From Paracoccus shanxieyensis (GTDB lineage: Bacteria; Pseudomonadota; Alphaproteobacteria; Rhodobacterales; Rhodobacteraceae): DNA of 64,000 bases. The stretch covers positions 87,748 to 151,747 of the forward strand of contig NZ_WMII01000011.1 in assembly GCF_009711265.1 (NCBI RefSeq), written 5' to 3'. The stretch's first letter is position 1, and each line of letters opens with the position of its first letter. Under the pieces are notes generated by a model. The model was not told the DNA's origin. It searched no databases and saw only the letters and a list, made by a program, of their open reading frames with translations. Below are positions 18,514 to 28,030 of the stretch, in pieces. Position numbers and translations under genes: made by a program.

Positions 18514-19383
18514 ATGACCCGGATCATCAACGCGCTGGCCGAGGTCTCGGCCGATTACGATGTGCTGTTCTGCGACCTGTGGGGCTGTCTGCACAATGGC
18601 GTCGCAGCCTATCCGGCGGCGGTTGCCGCGCTGCGCCAGTTCCGCGCCACGGGCGGGCAGGTGGTGCTGCTGACCAACGCGCCGCGCCCGTGGAAATACG
18701 TGGCCGCGCAGCTGGACCGGATGGGCGTGCCAAAAGACGCCTGGGACGTGATCGTCAGTTCCGGCGATGCCGCGCAGGATGCGATGTTTTCCGGCGCGGT
18801 CGGCCGCAAGGTCTGGGCCATCGCCATGGAAAAGGATGAGGGCTTCTTCACCGACATCCCGGCTGAACATCAGAACGCCCCCGCGATCCAGCGCGTGCCG
18901 CTGGATCAGGCCGAGGGCATCGTCTGCTGCGGGTTGTTCGACGACGAAACCGAAACCCCCGAGGATTACCGCAACTGGCTGACCGATGCGCAGGCGCGCG
19001 GGCTGAAGCTGCTTTGTGCCAATCCCGATCTGATCGTCGATCTGGGCGAAAAGCGGCTGTATTGCGCCGGTGCCCTGGCCGAGTTCTATGAGGATCTGGG
19101 CGGCACCTCGCTGTATTTCGGCAAGCCGCATGCGCCGATCTATGATCTGGCCCGCAAGCGGCTGGGGCTGGCGGCGGATGCGCGCATTCTGGCCATCGGC
19201 GACGGCATCCCGACCGATGTGCCCGGTGCGCGGATGCAGGGGATCGACGCGCTGTTCGTGTCGGGCGGTCTGGCCTTCGACCAGTTCGGCGACGATATCG
19301 AGAACCCGGAAGCCGCCATGCTGGAAGAATGGCTGTCCATGCGCAGCGAAGATCCGAAATATGCCATCGGCAGGCTTCGGTAA
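18514..19383 (+). CDS. HAD-superfamily hydrolase (NagD/TIGR01459-like)
   Basis: The 289-residue HAD phosphatase has motif I DVLFCDLWGCLHNG (about 18-31), motif II LLTNAPRP (about 51-58), KPHAPIYDLA with the catalytic lysine region (about 205) and motif III/IV AIGDGIPTDVPGARMQG (about 228-244). The capping region between motifs II and III fits type II HAD proteins such as NagD. I recognise a TIGR01459-like family from alphaproteobacteria, but the substrate is unknown. It starts 6 bases after ppaC and is probably in the same operon. Confidence 0.88.
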   Translation: MTRIINALAEVSADYDVLFCDLWGCLHNGVAAYPAAVAALRQFRATGGQVVLLTNAPRPWKYVAAQLDRMGVPKDAWDVIVSSGDAAQDAMFSGAVGRKVWAIAMEKDEGFFTDIPAEHQNAPAIQRVPLDQAEGIVCCGLFDDETETPEDYRNWLTDAQARGLKLLCANPDLIVDLGEKRLYCAGALAEFYEDLGGTSLYFGKPHAPIYDLARKRLGLAADARILAIGDGIPTDVPGARMQGIDALFVSGGLAFDQFGDDIENPEAAMLEEWLSMRSEDPKYAIGRLR

Positions 19384-19472
19384 TATATATTCACCAAAGC
19401 GACGTCATGCGTTGTTTTGTTGCGCGACGGTTGATCTTCTGCTATGCAGCACCGATCAATCGGAGGCCGTGA

Positions 19473-19919
19473 ATGATGCTGGACAACTTGCCGCGTGGCA
19501 CCATCGTCATCGAAGATCTGGAAATCGGCATGACCCGTCATCTGCAAAAGCAGGTGACGGATGACGACATCCAGATGTTCGCGCAGGTCTCGACCGACCA
19601 TAATCCGGTGCATCTGGATGACGACTATGCCCGCGACACTATCTTTCAGGGCCGCATCGCGCATGGCATGCTGACGGCGGGCCTGATCTCGGCGGTAATC
19701 GGTGAGCAATTGCCCGGTCACGGCACGGTCTATCTGGGCCAGACGCTTAAATTCATGGCACCTGTCCGGCCCGGAGACATGGTGCGCGCGGAAGTGACGG
19801 TTGAAACAATCGATCACGCCAAACGCCGCGTGACCCTTGCAACCCGCTGCCTTGTCGGTGATACGGTCGTCCTGAAAGGTGAGGCCGTCGTTCTGGCGCC
19901 AAGCCGCAAGTTCGACTGA
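19473..19919 (+). CDS. MaoC-like (R)-specific enoyl-CoA hydratase
   Basis: The 148-residue single hot-dog domain protein carries the hydratase-2 motif: VSTDHNPVHLDDDYARDT (about 45-62) with the Asp-His pair, then GRIAHGMLTAGLIS (about 67-80). This is the PhaJ/MaoC class, which hydrates enoyl-CoA in polyhydroxyalkanoate supply or fatty-acid metabolism; which of these roles applies here is unknown. It has its own upstream region of about 90 bases and ribosome site CGGAGG. Confidence 0.88.
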   Translation: MMLDNLPRGTIVIEDLEIGMTRHLQKQVTDDDIQMFAQVSTDHNPVHLDDDYARDTIFQGRIAHGMLTAGLISAVIGEQLPGHGTVYLGQTLKFMAPVRPGDMVRAEVTVETIDHAKRRVTLATRCLVGDTVVLKGEAVVLAPSRKFD

Positions 19920-19950
19920 CCGGGCCGCGGATCGGCCCATGGGGGCCTGA

Positions 19951-20880
19951 TTGCGCATCCATCACGACTGGAAAGCCTTGCCGCTGGACGCCCGCGGGGC
20001 GACGGTCGCCATGGGCAATTTCGATGGCATCCATCTGGGCCACCGCTCGGTGATCGACGCGGCCCGTGCGGCGGCGGATGCGCCCCTTGGCATCGTCACG
20101 TTCGAGCCGCATCCCCGCGAATTCTTTCAATCCGACGCGCCGCCCTTCCGCCTGATGAATGCCGAGGCCCGCGCCAACCGCCTGTCGCGGCTGGGGGTCG
20201 AGCATCTTTACGAACTGCCCTTCGACACCGTGCTGGCCGGACTGTCGCCCGAAGAATTCGCCCGGCAGGTGCTGGTCGACGGTCTTGGCATCGCGCATGT
20301 CACGGTGGGCGCGGATTTCTGCTTCGGGCGCAAACGCTCGGGCAATGCGCAGACGCTGGCGGAACTGGGCCGGGCGCTTGGCTTTGGCGTGACCGTCGCG
20401 CCGCTGATCGGGGACGGGGAAAACCAGTTCAGCTCGACCGCGATCCGCGCGGCGCTGGCCGAAGGCCGGATGCAGGATGCGCAGCGCATGCTGGGGCATT
20501 TCCACCGCATCGACGGCGAGGTTCTGCATGGCGACAAGCGCGGCCGCGATCTGGGCTATCCGACGGCGAACATGGCTGTCACCGGCCTGCATCTGCCGCG
20601 AATGGGCGTCTATGCGGTGATGATCGACGTGCTGACCGGCCCGGAACGCGGCGGCTACAAGGGCGTGGCCAATCTGGGCGTGCGGCCCATGTTTGGCGAG
20701 AATGTTCCGAACTTTGAAACCCACATCTTTGATTTCAAAGGTGATCTTTACGGCCAGCATGTTTCGGTCGCGCTGGTGGAATACCTGCGCCCGGAACTGA
20801 AATTCGCCAGCCTTCAGGACCTGATCGACCAGATGGACGACGACAGTGCCAAGGCCCGCGAGATTCTGGCGGCGCGGTGA
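19951..20880 (+). CDS. ribF: Bifunctional riboflavin kinase / FAD synthetase
   Basis: RibF makes FMN and then FAD from riboflavin. The 309-residue protein starts at TTG (19951), because the nearest upstream ATG (19939) hits a stop after two codons. The N-terminal nucleotidyltransferase domain shows AMGNFDGIHLGHRSVID (about 20-36) and VGADFCFGRKRSGNA (about 118-132). The C-terminal kinase domain has GEVLHGDKRGRDLGYPTAN (about 190-208) and GVYAV. It overlaps the downstream YcgN gene by one base. Confidence 0.95.
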   Translation: MRIHHDWKALPLDARGATVAMGNFDGIHLGHRSVIDAARAAADAPLGIVTFEPHPREFFQSDAPPFRLMNAEARANRLSRLGVEHLYELPFDTVLAGLSPEEFARQVLVDGLGIAHVTVGADFCFGRKRSGNAQTLAELGRALGFGVTVAPLIGDGENQFSSTAIRAALAEGRMQDAQRMLGHFHRIDGEVLHGDKRGRDLGYPTANMAVTGLHLPRMGVYAVMIDVLTGPERGGYKGVANLGVRPMFGENVPNFETHIFDFKGDLYGQHVSVALVEYLRPELKFASLQDLIDQMDDDSAKAREILAAR

Positions 20881-21320
20881 TGCGCGACCGTTTCTGGGAA
20901 TTGCCGCTGAAATCGCTGAAGCCCGACGAATGGGAGGCGCTGTGCGACGGCTGCGGCAAATGCTGCCTGAACAAGATCGAATATGAAGACACCAACGAAC
21001 TGGCCTTTACCCGCGTCGCCTGCAAGCTGCTGGACGGGCAAAGCTGCCAATGCTCCAGCTATGCCAACCGGCATCAATTCGTGCCCGACTGCATCGTCCT
21101 GACGCCGAAGAAGCTGAAGGAAATCGCGTGGTGGCTGCCTGCGACCTGCGCCTATCGGTTGCGCGCCGAGGGCAAGCCGCTTTACGACTGGCACCACCTG
21201 ATCGCGGGCGACCGCGACGCCATCCACCGCGCAGGCGCAAGCGTGCAGGGCTGGACCGTCAGCGAGGCCACGGTCACCGAGGACGACTGGGACGACTATA
21301 TCATCGAGGATCTGGCATGA
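20880..21320 (+). CDS. YcgN-type cysteine-cluster protein (UPF0260)
   Basis: The 146-residue protein from the ATG at 20880 is coupled to ribF, because TGA and ATG share a base. The cysteine motif CDGCGKCCLNK (about 22-32), then CKLLDGQSCQCSSY (about 49-62) and TCAYRL (about 90), match the zinc/iron-binding cysteine cluster of YcgN/UPF0260 proteins. Function is unknown. The next gene begins in an ATGA overlap, so the three form an operon. Confidence 0.9.
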   Translation: MRDRFWELPLKSLKPDEWEALCDGCGKCCLNKIEYEDTNELAFTRVACKLLDGQSCQCSSYANRHQFVPDCIVLTPKKLKEIAWWLPATCAYRLRAEGKPLYDWHHLIAGDRDAIHRAGASVQGWTVSEATVTEDDWDDYIIEDLA

Positions 21321-22348
21321 AATTCGCATCCGACAACGCCCATGGCGCCCATCCCGCGATCATGCAGGCGCTGGTGGATTGCAATGACGGCGCGGTCGGA
21401 TCCTATGGCGCGGATCCGGTGACGGCGCGGGCCGAGGCCGCCTATCGCGAGGTGCTGGACGCGCCCGATGCCGTGGTGCGCTTCGTGGCGACGGGCACGG
21501 CGGCCAATGCCTTGGTCTGCGCGCAGCTGTCGCCCAGCTATGGCCGGATCTATTGCCATCAGACCGCGCATATCCATCTGGACGAATGCGCCGCGCCGGA
21601 ATTCTTTTCGCATGGCGCGAAGCTGGTGCCGATCGCGGGCGAACAGGGCCGCATCGCGCCCGCCGATCTGGCCCAGGCCATCCGCATCGGCGCGGCGGGC
21701 GGGCTGAATGACGGCGCGAATGCCATGGTCTCGATCACCAATGCGACCGAGTGGGGCACCTGCTACACACCCGGGGACGTGGCCGACATTGCCCAAGTGG
21801 CGCATGAGGCGGGCCTGCCCGTGCATATGGACGGCGCGCGGCTGGCCAATGCCGTGGCGGGGCTTGGCTGCGCCTTGCCCGATCTGTTGCGGGGCGTCGA
21901 TGCGCTCAGCTTTGGCGGCACCAAGAATGGCGCGCTGGCCGCCGAGGCCGTGGTGTTCTTCGATCCCGCCCATGCCAAGGGCTTCGACTATCGCCGCAAG
22001 CAATCGGGGCATGTGTTTTCCAAGCAGCGCTATCTGGCGGCGCAGATGCTGGCGCTGTTGCAGGACGATCTGTGGCTGCGGCTGGCGGGCCACGCCAATG
22101 CCTGCGCCACGCGGCTGGGGCTGGGCGTCCAGCAGGTAGGCGGCAGCCTGATCGCGCCGGTTCATGCCAATGAGGTCTTTGCCCGCATTCCGTTCGAGGC
22201 GCATGAACGCGCCCGCGCGCATGGCGCGACCTATCATCTGTGGCAGGACAGCCCGCCGGCAAAGGATCAGCCCGTCGCGGTGCGTCTGGTCACCAGCTGG
22301 GCCACCACGGATCAGGATGTGGCGGCGTTTCTGGATCTGATGCGTTAG
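21317..22348 (+). CDS. ltaE: Low-specificity L-threonine aldolase
   Basis: This PLP enzyme splits L-threonine (and allo-threonine) into glycine and acetaldehyde. The protein is 343 residues. It has FVATGTAANALVCAQL (about 56-71), the PLP contact region HLDECAAPEF (about 87), LPVHMDGARLANA (about 166-178) and SFGGTKNGALAAEAV (about 197-211), with the Schiff-base lysine in GGTKNG. The ATG at 21317 overlaps the previous stop (ATGA). Its stop overlaps, on the opposite strand, the stop of the convergent CinA gene. Confidence 0.93.
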   Translation: MKFASDNAHGAHPAIMQALVDCNDGAVGSYGADPVTARAEAAYREVLDAPDAVVRFVATGTAANALVCAQLSPSYGRIYCHQTAHIHLDECAAPEFFSHGAKLVPIAGEQGRIAPADLAQAIRIGAAGGLNDGANAMVSITNATEWGTCYTPGDVADIAQVAHEAGLPVHMDGARLANAVAGLGCALPDLLRGVDALSFGGTKNGALAAEAVVFFDPAHAKGFDYRRKQSGHVFSKQRYLAAQMLALLQDDLWLRLAGHANACATRLGLGVQQVGGSLIAPVHANEVFARIPFEAHERARAHGATYHLWQDSPPAKDQPVAVRLVTSWATTDQDVAAFLDLMR

Positions 22349-22815
22349 GCTCGCAGGCGTTCGGCCAGCAGCTCCAGCGCATGATCGACGGTGGCCGCGC
22401 GGACCTGTGCGCGGCCAAGCGCGCCGAAATCCACGGTCTCGGTATGGATGCCGAAGGCGCTGGCGATGCCGAAGCAGACGCGGCCTTCGGGCTTGTGTTC
22501 CGTCCCGCCGGGCCCGGCGACACCCGTGACCGACACCGCGATCCCCGCCTTGGAACGCGCCAGCGCGCCTGCGGCCATTTCCGCCGCAATCGGTTCGCTG
22601 ACCGCGCCATGCGCCTCAAGCGTTTCGGGGCGGATGCCCAGCATCTCGATCTTGGCGAGGTTGGAATAGGTGACGAAGCCGCGCTCGAACGCATCCGAGG
22701 AGCCGGGCGTGTCGGTCAGCCGTCCCGCGATCAGCCCGCCGGTGCAGCTTTCGGCGGTGGCGATCATGACGCCGCGCGCGCGGGCGATATCAAGCACTTC
22801 GGCGGCCGTGGTCAT
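22345..22815 (-). CDS. CinA-type nicotinamide-nucleotide amidase (single domain)
   Basis: The 156-residue protein is the stand-alone amidase domain of CinA (PncC), which deamidates NMN. It has VMIATAESCTGGLIAGRLTD (about 19-38) and VAVTGVAGPGGTE, here VSVTGVAGPGGTEHKPEG (about 98-115). The start at 22815 gives an ATGA overlap with pgpA upstream, a common pairing in alphaproteobacteria. The N-terminal molybdopterin-like domain of full-length CinA is absent. Confidence 0.92.
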   Translation of the reverse strand: MTTAAEVLDIARARGVMIATAESCTGGLIAGRLTDTPGSSDAFERGFVTYSNLAKIEMLGIRPETLEAHGAVSEPIAAEMAAGALARSKAGIAVSVTGVAGPGGTEHKPEGRVCFGIASAFGIHTETVDFGALGRAQVRAATVDHALELLAERLRA

Positions 22816-23306
22816 GACATGAAAACTCCGTGTGCGATGCCTGCGGCGATCATCGTGGCGATGCCTGCGAAGATCCCGGCGATGATGTCGTCCAGCATCA
22901 CGCCCATTGCATCGCCGCGCCGGTCGGCGCGTCCGATGATCCAGGGCTTCCAGATGTCGAACAGGCGGAAGAAGGCAAAGGCCGCCAGCCAGCCCGGATA
23001 GGGAAACATCGACGCAGGCAGCCCCATCAGCCAGAACCCGGCCGAGGGGAACAGCAGGGCGATCCATTGCCCCGCCACCTCGTCGATGACGATCTCGGGG
23101 CGGTCCTTGTCGGCCATGTCGGCGGTAAAGCGGCCCACGGCCCAGAAGCCCGCGACGGTGGCGATGAGGGTGGCCACGGCCAGCAGCGGGAAATGCCCGA
23201 TCCGGTGCAGCGCGACCCCCAGCAGGATCGCGGCGGCCGATCCCCATGTGCCGGGGCCGGGGCGCATCCTGCCGATGCCGAACAGCGTGGCGATCTGCTT
23301 GTCCAT
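22812..23306 (-). CDS. pgpA: Phosphatidylglycerophosphatase A
   Basis: This inner-membrane phosphatase converts phosphatidylglycerol phosphate to phosphatidylglycerol. The 164-residue protein has MRPGPGTWGSAAA (about 14-26), the conserved acidic motif DRPEIVIDEVAGQW (about 68-81) and FFRLFDIWKPWII (about 112-124), with several membrane segments. The 3' end overlaps the CinA gene by 4 bases, and ispDF lies 4 bases upstream, so they are likely one transcript. Confidence 0.95.
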   Translation of the reverse strand: MDKQIATLFGIGRMRPGPGTWGSAAAILLGVALHRIGHFPLLAVATLIATVAGFWAVGRFTADMADKDRPEIVIDEVAGQWIALLFPSAGFWLMGLPASMFPYPGWLAAFAFFRLFDIWKPWIIGRADRRGDAMGVMLDDIIAGIFAGIATMIAAGIAHGVFMS

Positions 23307-23310
23307 CCTG

Positions 23311-24453
23311 TTACCCTTTCAGAAGCGTGGCGGTGGCGATGGCCGCGATCCCCTCGCCGCGTCCGGTGAAGCCCAGCCGCTCGGAGGTGGTGGCCTTGAC
23401 GCTGATGCGGTCGGGGGCGACATCCATGATCCGCGCCAGTTCCGCCTGCATCGCGCCGGCATGCGGGCCGATCTTGGGCTGTTCGCAGATCAGCGTCACA
23501 TCCGCATTGCCGATGGCAAAGCCCATGCCGCGCGCCAGATCCGCCGCGTGGCGCAGGAAGATATGGCTTTCCGCGCCCTTCCATTGCGGGTCCGAGGGCG
23601 GGAAATGCCGGCCGATATCGCCCTGCGCCAAGGCGCCATAGATCGCGTCGGTCAGCGCATGCATGCCCACATCGGCATCGGAATGGCCCAGCAGCGCCTT
23701 GTCATGCGCGATCCGGACGCCGCACAGCCAGACATGGTCGCCTTCGGTAAAGGCGTGAACGTCGAAACCATTGCCAAGGCGAATATCCATCGCGCCCCCC
23801 AGAATACGTTCGGCACGGTCGAAATCGCCGGGCCATGTCAGTTTCAGATTGTCATCCTCACCGGCCGTCACGGTGACCGGGTGGCCCGCGCGCAGCGCCA
23901 GTTCCACGTCATCCGCCGCACCTTCGGGGAAATCGCGATGCGCGGCAAGGATGGCGTCCAGCCGGAAGCCCTGCGGCGTCTGCGCGCGGTAAAGCCCGTC
24001 GCGCGGCGCGGTGCCGGTGACGACACCGCCATCGGCGCGCCACAGCGCATCGGTGACGGCCAAGGCGGGGGCCGCAGCCACCGCGCCGTTTTCCAGCGCC
24101 TGCACCACACCCGCGATGACCGCCTGCGACACAAGGGGCCGCGCGCCGTCATGGATCAGCACATGGGTCACGCCGCTGCCTTCCAGCGTCTTGAGCGCGG
24201 CGTGGACGCTTTCGCTGCGCGTCGTGCCGCCGGCGACCAGCGTGACGGGGCCGGACAGCTGGGCGATGCCGCGCGCCATGTCCTCGGGCGACAGGGTGAC
24301 GACGATGCGCGGCGCGTCGGCAAAGGCCGCGATGCTGCGGGCGATGACGGTCTGGCCCAGCAGGTCGCGCCATTGCTTGGGCAGATCGCCCCCGGCGCGG
24401 GTGCCGCGACCGGCGGCGGTGATGATGGCGGCATATGTGGCGGGTATCGTCAT
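23311..24453 (-). CDS. ispDF: Bifunctional IspD/IspF (MEP isoprenoid pathway)
   Basis: This fused enzyme catalyses two steps of isoprenoid precursor synthesis: CDP-methylerythritol formation (IspD) and cyclisation to MEcPP (IspF). The 380-residue protein from the ATG at 24453 has the IspD nucleotide site [18 protein letters not shown] (about 10-27) and HDGARPLVS (about 100). The IspF domain starts near residue 225 with [11 protein letters not shown], including [17 protein letters not shown] (about 257) and [10 protein letters not shown]. The fusion is standard in alphaproteobacteria. Confidence 0.96.
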   Translation of the reverse strand: MTIPATYAAIITAAGRGTRAGGDLPKQWRDLLGQTVIARSIAAFADAPRIVVTLSPEDMARGIAQLSGPVTLVAGGTTRSESVHAALKTLEGSGVTHVLIHDGARPLVSQAVIAGVVQALENGAVAAAPALAVTDALWRADGGVVTGTAPRDGLYRAQTPQGFRLDAILAAHRDFPEGAADDVELALRAGHPVTVTAGEDDNLKLTWPGDFDRAERILGGAMDIRLGNGFDVHAFTEGDHVWLCGVRIAHDKALLGHSDADVGMHALTDAIYGALAQGDIGRHFPPSDPQWKGAESHIFLRHAADLARGMGFAIGNADVTLICEQPKIGPHAGAMQAELARIMDVAPDRISVKATTSERLGFTGRGEGIAAIATATLLKG

Positions 24454-24616
24454 GCGGGCAGCTTTAGGCGATCGGGCCGCATTCGGCAATCAGCCCCAAA
24501 CCGGGCCGATGCGACACTTTTCCCGCCCCGTGCAGTAGCCCATCCCGGCGCTTTCTGCGTATAAGGTGGCTGACCCCCGACACCGGGGCACATGCACAGG
24601 AACCGGAGCCGCTGCC

Positions 24617-25342
24617 ATGACCGATCCCGCCCCCGTCGATCCCGCCAAGGATGCCGCCGCCCGCGCTGCCGTCGCGCTGGTGGAAAACGGCATGAAGCTG
24701 GGCCTTGGCACGGGCTCGACCGCCAAGATCTTCGTGGACCGGCTGGCCGAGCGCGTCCATGCCGAGGGGCTGGATCTGCGCCTTGCCTCGACCTCGAAGG
24801 CCACGGCGGATCAGGCGCGGGCATTGGGACTGGTGGTCGAGGAGCTGGACGATCTGGGCTGGATGGACCTGACCATCGATGGCGCCGATGAGGTGGATCC
24901 GGACCTGAACCTGATCAAGGGCGGTGGTGCGGCGCATCTGCGCGAAAAGATCGTCGCCACCGCATCCGACCGCATGGTCGTGGTGGCCGATCAGGGCAAG
25001 GTCGTCGATTGCCTTGGCGCCTTCAAGCTGCCGGTCGAGGTGATTCCCTTTGGCTGGGCCTCGACCCGCACCCATATCGAGCGGGTGCTGACCGAGCTGA
25101 ACATGCCGGGCCGCCCGGTCGTGCGCCGGGAAAAGGACGGCCAGCCCGTGATCACCGATGAACAGAATTACATCCTTGATCTGGACCTTGGGGAAATCCA
25201 CGACGCCCCCGCCCTTGCGCGGGCGCTGAATGCCATTGCCGGGGTGGTTGAACACGGGCTTTTCCTGAATATCTGCCAGCTTGCGATCATCGGCCGCCCG
25301 GACGGCTCGGTCGTGGAACTGCAGCGTGAGGAAATGCAATGA
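24617..25342 (+). CDS. rpiA: Ribose-5-phosphate isomerase A
   Basis: RpiA interconverts ribose-5-P and ribulose-5-P in the pentose phosphate pathway. From the ATG at 24617 the product is 241 residues. The motifs are LGLGTGSTAKIFVD (about 31-44), ASTSKATADQA (about 60), DLTIDGADEVDPDLNLIKGG (about 92-111) and AHLREKIVA. It overlaps gor by 4 bases (ATGA). An in-frame ATG at 24566 would add 17 residues (RHRGTC...) not seen in the family. Confidence 0.97.
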   Translation: MTDPAPVDPAKDAAARAAVALVENGMKLGLGTGSTAKIFVDRLAERVHAEGLDLRLASTSKATADQARALGLVVEELDDLGWMDLTIDGADEVDPDLNLIKGGGAAHLREKIVATASDRMVVVADQGKVVDCLGAFKLPVEVIPFGWASTRTHIERVLTELNMPGRPVVRREKDGQPVITDEQNYILDLDLGEIHDAPALARALNAIAGVVEHGLFLNICQLAIIGRPDGSVVELQREEMQ

Positions 25343-26736
25343 CCTTCGACTATGACCTGTTTGTCATCGGTGGCGGCTCGGGCGGGGTGCGCGCGGCGCG
25401 CATCGCGGCCAGCGAATATGGCGCGCGCGTCGGTCTGGCCGAGGAAAGCCGCATGGGCGGCACCTGCGTCATCCGCGGCTGCGTGCCCAAGAAGCTGATG
25501 ATCTTTGCCTCGCAGGCCGAAGCCCATGCCGCCGAGGCGCGGGGCTATGGCTGGGCCGGGGCGCAGGCGGGCGCGTTCGACTGGCAGTCCTTCCACAAGA
25601 AGCTGGATGCCGAACTGACCCGGCTTGAGGGCGCCTATACCGGCGGGCTTGCGGCGGCGAATGTCGAGATCCACAAAAGCCGCGCCAAGCTGTATGATGC
25701 CCATACGGTCGAACTGGCCGACGGCCAGCGCCTTACCGCCAAGCATATCCTGATCGCCGTGGGCGGCCGCCCGCAGCTGCCGGGCTTCGAGGGCGAGGAA
25801 CTGGGGCTGATCTCGGACGATCTGTTCCTGATGGACAAGCTGCCGGGCCGCGTGCTGGTCGTCGGCGGCGGCTTCATCGCCTGCGAATTCGCCACGATCC
25901 TGAACGGGCTGGGCGCTGAAACCGTGCTGGCCTATCGCGGCGATGCGGTGCTGCGCGGCTTCGACATGGAGATGCGCCGCCACGCGACCGAACAGCTGCG
26001 CGCCGTGGGCGTCGATCTGCGCCTGAACCAGAAGGATCTGAAGCTGGAAAAGGACGGCGACCGGGTGCGCGCGCATCTGGACGAAGGACCCGAGACCTTC
26101 GATGCCGTGATGTTCGCGACCGGACGCGCGCCCTATACCAAGGGGCTGGGTCTGGAGGAACTGGGCGTCAAGCTGGCCAAGAATGGCGCGATCGTGGTGG
26201 ATGACTATTCGCAAAGCTCGGTGCCCTCGATCTTTGCCGTGGGCGATGTGACCGACCGCGTGAACCTGACGCCGGTGGCGATCCGCGAAGGCCACAGCTT
26301 TGCCGATACGGTGTTCGGGGCGAAACCCCGCACGGTCGATCACAGCCTTTACGGCGCGGCGGTCTATGTCCGCCCGCATGAGGTCGCCAGCATCGGCCTG
26401 ACCGAGGAAGAGGCCGCCGAGCGTGGCCAGCATGATGTCTACAGCGCCAGCTTCCGGCCCATGCGTTCGCTTTTCGCGGGATCGGACGCGCGGGCGGTGA
26501 TGAAGCTGATCGTGGACAGCGACAGCCAGAAGGTCGTCGGTTGCCACATCTTCGGCCCCGAAGCCGGGGAGATGATCCAGCTTGTCGCCATCCCCATGGG
26601 CATGGGCGCCACCAAGGCGCAATTCGACGCCGCGATCGCCGTGCATCCGACCCTGGCCGAAGAACTGGTGACGATGCGCAAGCCCGCGCGGCATATCGGT
26701 GGAAAGGCCGCTGACAAAACCGTTGGTAAGGCTTGA
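25339..26736 (+). CDS. gor: Glutathione-disulfide reductase
   Basis: This is a flavoprotein disulfide oxidoreductase of 465 residues that reduces oxidised glutathione with NADPH. It has the N-terminal FAD motif FVIGGGSGGVRAAR (about 7-20), the redox-active CVIRGCVPKK (about 43-52), NADP-binding VLVVGGGFIACEFA (about 172-185), VGDVTDRVNLTPVAI (about 298) and the C-terminal catalytic HPTLAEEL. It is coupled to rpiA by an ATGA overlap, a logical pairing because the pentose pathway supplies NADPH. Confidence 0.95.
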   Translation: MTFDYDLFVIGGGSGGVRAARIAASEYGARVGLAEESRMGGTCVIRGCVPKKLMIFASQAEAHAAEARGYGWAGAQAGAFDWQSFHKKLDAELTRLEGAYTGGLAAANVEIHKSRAKLYDAHTVELADGQRLTAKHILIAVGGRPQLPGFEGEELGLISDDLFLMDKLPGRVLVVGGGFIACEFATILNGLGAETVLAYRGDAVLRGFDMEMRRHATEQLRAVGVDLRLNQKDLKLEKDGDRVRAHLDEGPETFDAVMFATGRAPYTKGLGLEELGVKLAKNGAIVVDDYSQSSVPSIFAVGDVTDRVNLTPVAIREGHSFADTVFGAKPRTVDHSLYGAAVYVRPHEVASIGLTEEEAAERGQHDVYSASFRPMRSLFAGSDARAVMKLIVDSDSQKVVGCHIFGPEAGEMIQLVAIPMGMGATKAQFDAAIAVHPTLAEELVTMRKPARHIGGKAADKTVGKA

Positions 26737-26803
26737 TTTTCGGGCATTTTGCCCCAGTTACGACCTAAGACAGACGCGATAGCAGGAAACGAGGCACGAG
26801 ACG

Positions 26804-28030
26804 ATGGCAGGACAAGGCCCTTGGGGCAGCGGAGGAGATGACGGCAAGGGTGGCGACAAGCCGCCTCAAGGGGGCCAGCGTCCCTGGGGCAATGCCGGCG
26901 GCAACGACAACGGCAATGGCAATGGCAAGGATCCCGGACCACGCCGTCCCGAAGCGCGCGGCGAGATCGACGATCTGGTGCGCAAGGGACAGGACCGGCT
27001 GCGCGTGCTGATGGGTGGCAAGGGCCAGCAGCAGGGCGGCGGTCGCGGTCCCGGCGGTCCGCGCCGTCCGCAGGCGCCGGAATTCCGTCTGGGGCGCGGC
27101 ACATGGGGCCTGATCGGCCTTGGTGCGGTCGCGGTCTGGGCCTTTACCTCGTTCTATACCGTCAACCCCGAGGAACGCTCGGTCGAGCTGCTGTTCGGTC
27201 GCCCCTTCGCCACCGGCGAGGAAGGTCTGAACTTTGCGCCATGGCCCTTCGTCAAGGCCGAGGTCGTCTCGGTTTCGGGCGAACGCACCACCGAAATCGG
27301 CACCGGCCGCGCCGGTCCGATGGATAGCGGGCTGATGCTGACGCGCGACCAGAACATCGTCGACATGGCCTATCAGGTGGTCTGGAACATCTCGGACCCC
27401 GAGAAATTCCTGTTCAATCTGGCAGATCCTGAGGACACCATCCGCGCCGTGGCCGAATCCGCGATGCGCGACATCGTGGCGCGTTCGGAACTGGCACCGA
27501 TCCTGAACCGCGACCGCGGCATGATCGGCGAGGATCTGAAAGCGCAGGCGCAGGCCACGCTGGATGCCTATGACAGCGGCATCAACGTCGTGCGCGTCAA
27601 CCTTGACCGCGCCGACCCGCCGCAAGAGGTCATCGACAGCTTCCGCGAGGTGCAGGCCGCCCAGCAGGAACGCGACCGCCTTGAGAAAGAGGCCGACGCC
27701 TATGCCAACCGGGTTCTGGCCAGCGCGCGCGGTGAAGCCGCCGCGATGATCGAACGCTCGGAAGCTTACCGTGCCGAGGCGGTCAATACCGCCGAGGGTG
27801 AGGCCGCGCGCTTCAATTCGGTCTATGACGAATACATCAAGGCACCCGAGGTGACCCGCCGTCGGATGTATCTGGAAACCATGGAAAATGTGCTGGGTCA
27901 GGTCAATAAGGTGATCCTGGACGGCAGCCAGGGCGGGCAGGGCGTCGTGCCCTATCTGCCGCTTGACCAGTTGCGCAGCGGCTCGGCCGCGCCCGCCAAT
28001 ACCAACACGCGCAACGGGGGGAACCAGTGA
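26804..28030 (+). CDS. hflK: FtsH protease regulator HflK
   Basis: HflK is an SPFH membrane protein forming with HflC a complex around the FtsH protease. The 408-residue protein has a Gly/Asn-rich cytoplasmic N-terminus (about 1-90), one transmembrane helix (GTWGLIGLGAVAVWAFTSF, about 98-116), then the SPFH domain starting YTVNPEERSVELLFGRPF. A helical region with AANRVLASARGEAAAM-like repeats follows. It overlaps hflC (GTGATG junction), forming the hflKC operon. Confidence 0.95.
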   Translation: MAGQGPWGSGGDDGKGGDKPPQGGQRPWGNAGGNDNGNGNGKDPGPRRPEARGEIDDLVRKGQDRLRVLMGGKGQQQGGGRGPGGPRRPQAPEFRLGRGTWGLIGLGAVAVWAFTSFYTVNPEERSVELLFGRPFATGEEGLNFAPWPFVKAEVVSVSGERTTEIGTGRAGPMDSGLMLTRDQNIVDMAYQVVWNISDPEKFLFNLADPEDTIRAVAESAMRDIVARSELAPILNRDRGMIGEDLKAQAQATLDAYDSGINVVRVNLDRADPPQEVIDSFREVQAAQQERDRLEKEADAYANRVLASARGEAAAMIERSEAYRAEAVNTAEGEAARFNSVYDEYIKAPEVTRRRMYLETMENVLGQVNKVILDGSQGGQGVVPYLPLDQLRSGSAAPANTNTRNGGNQ

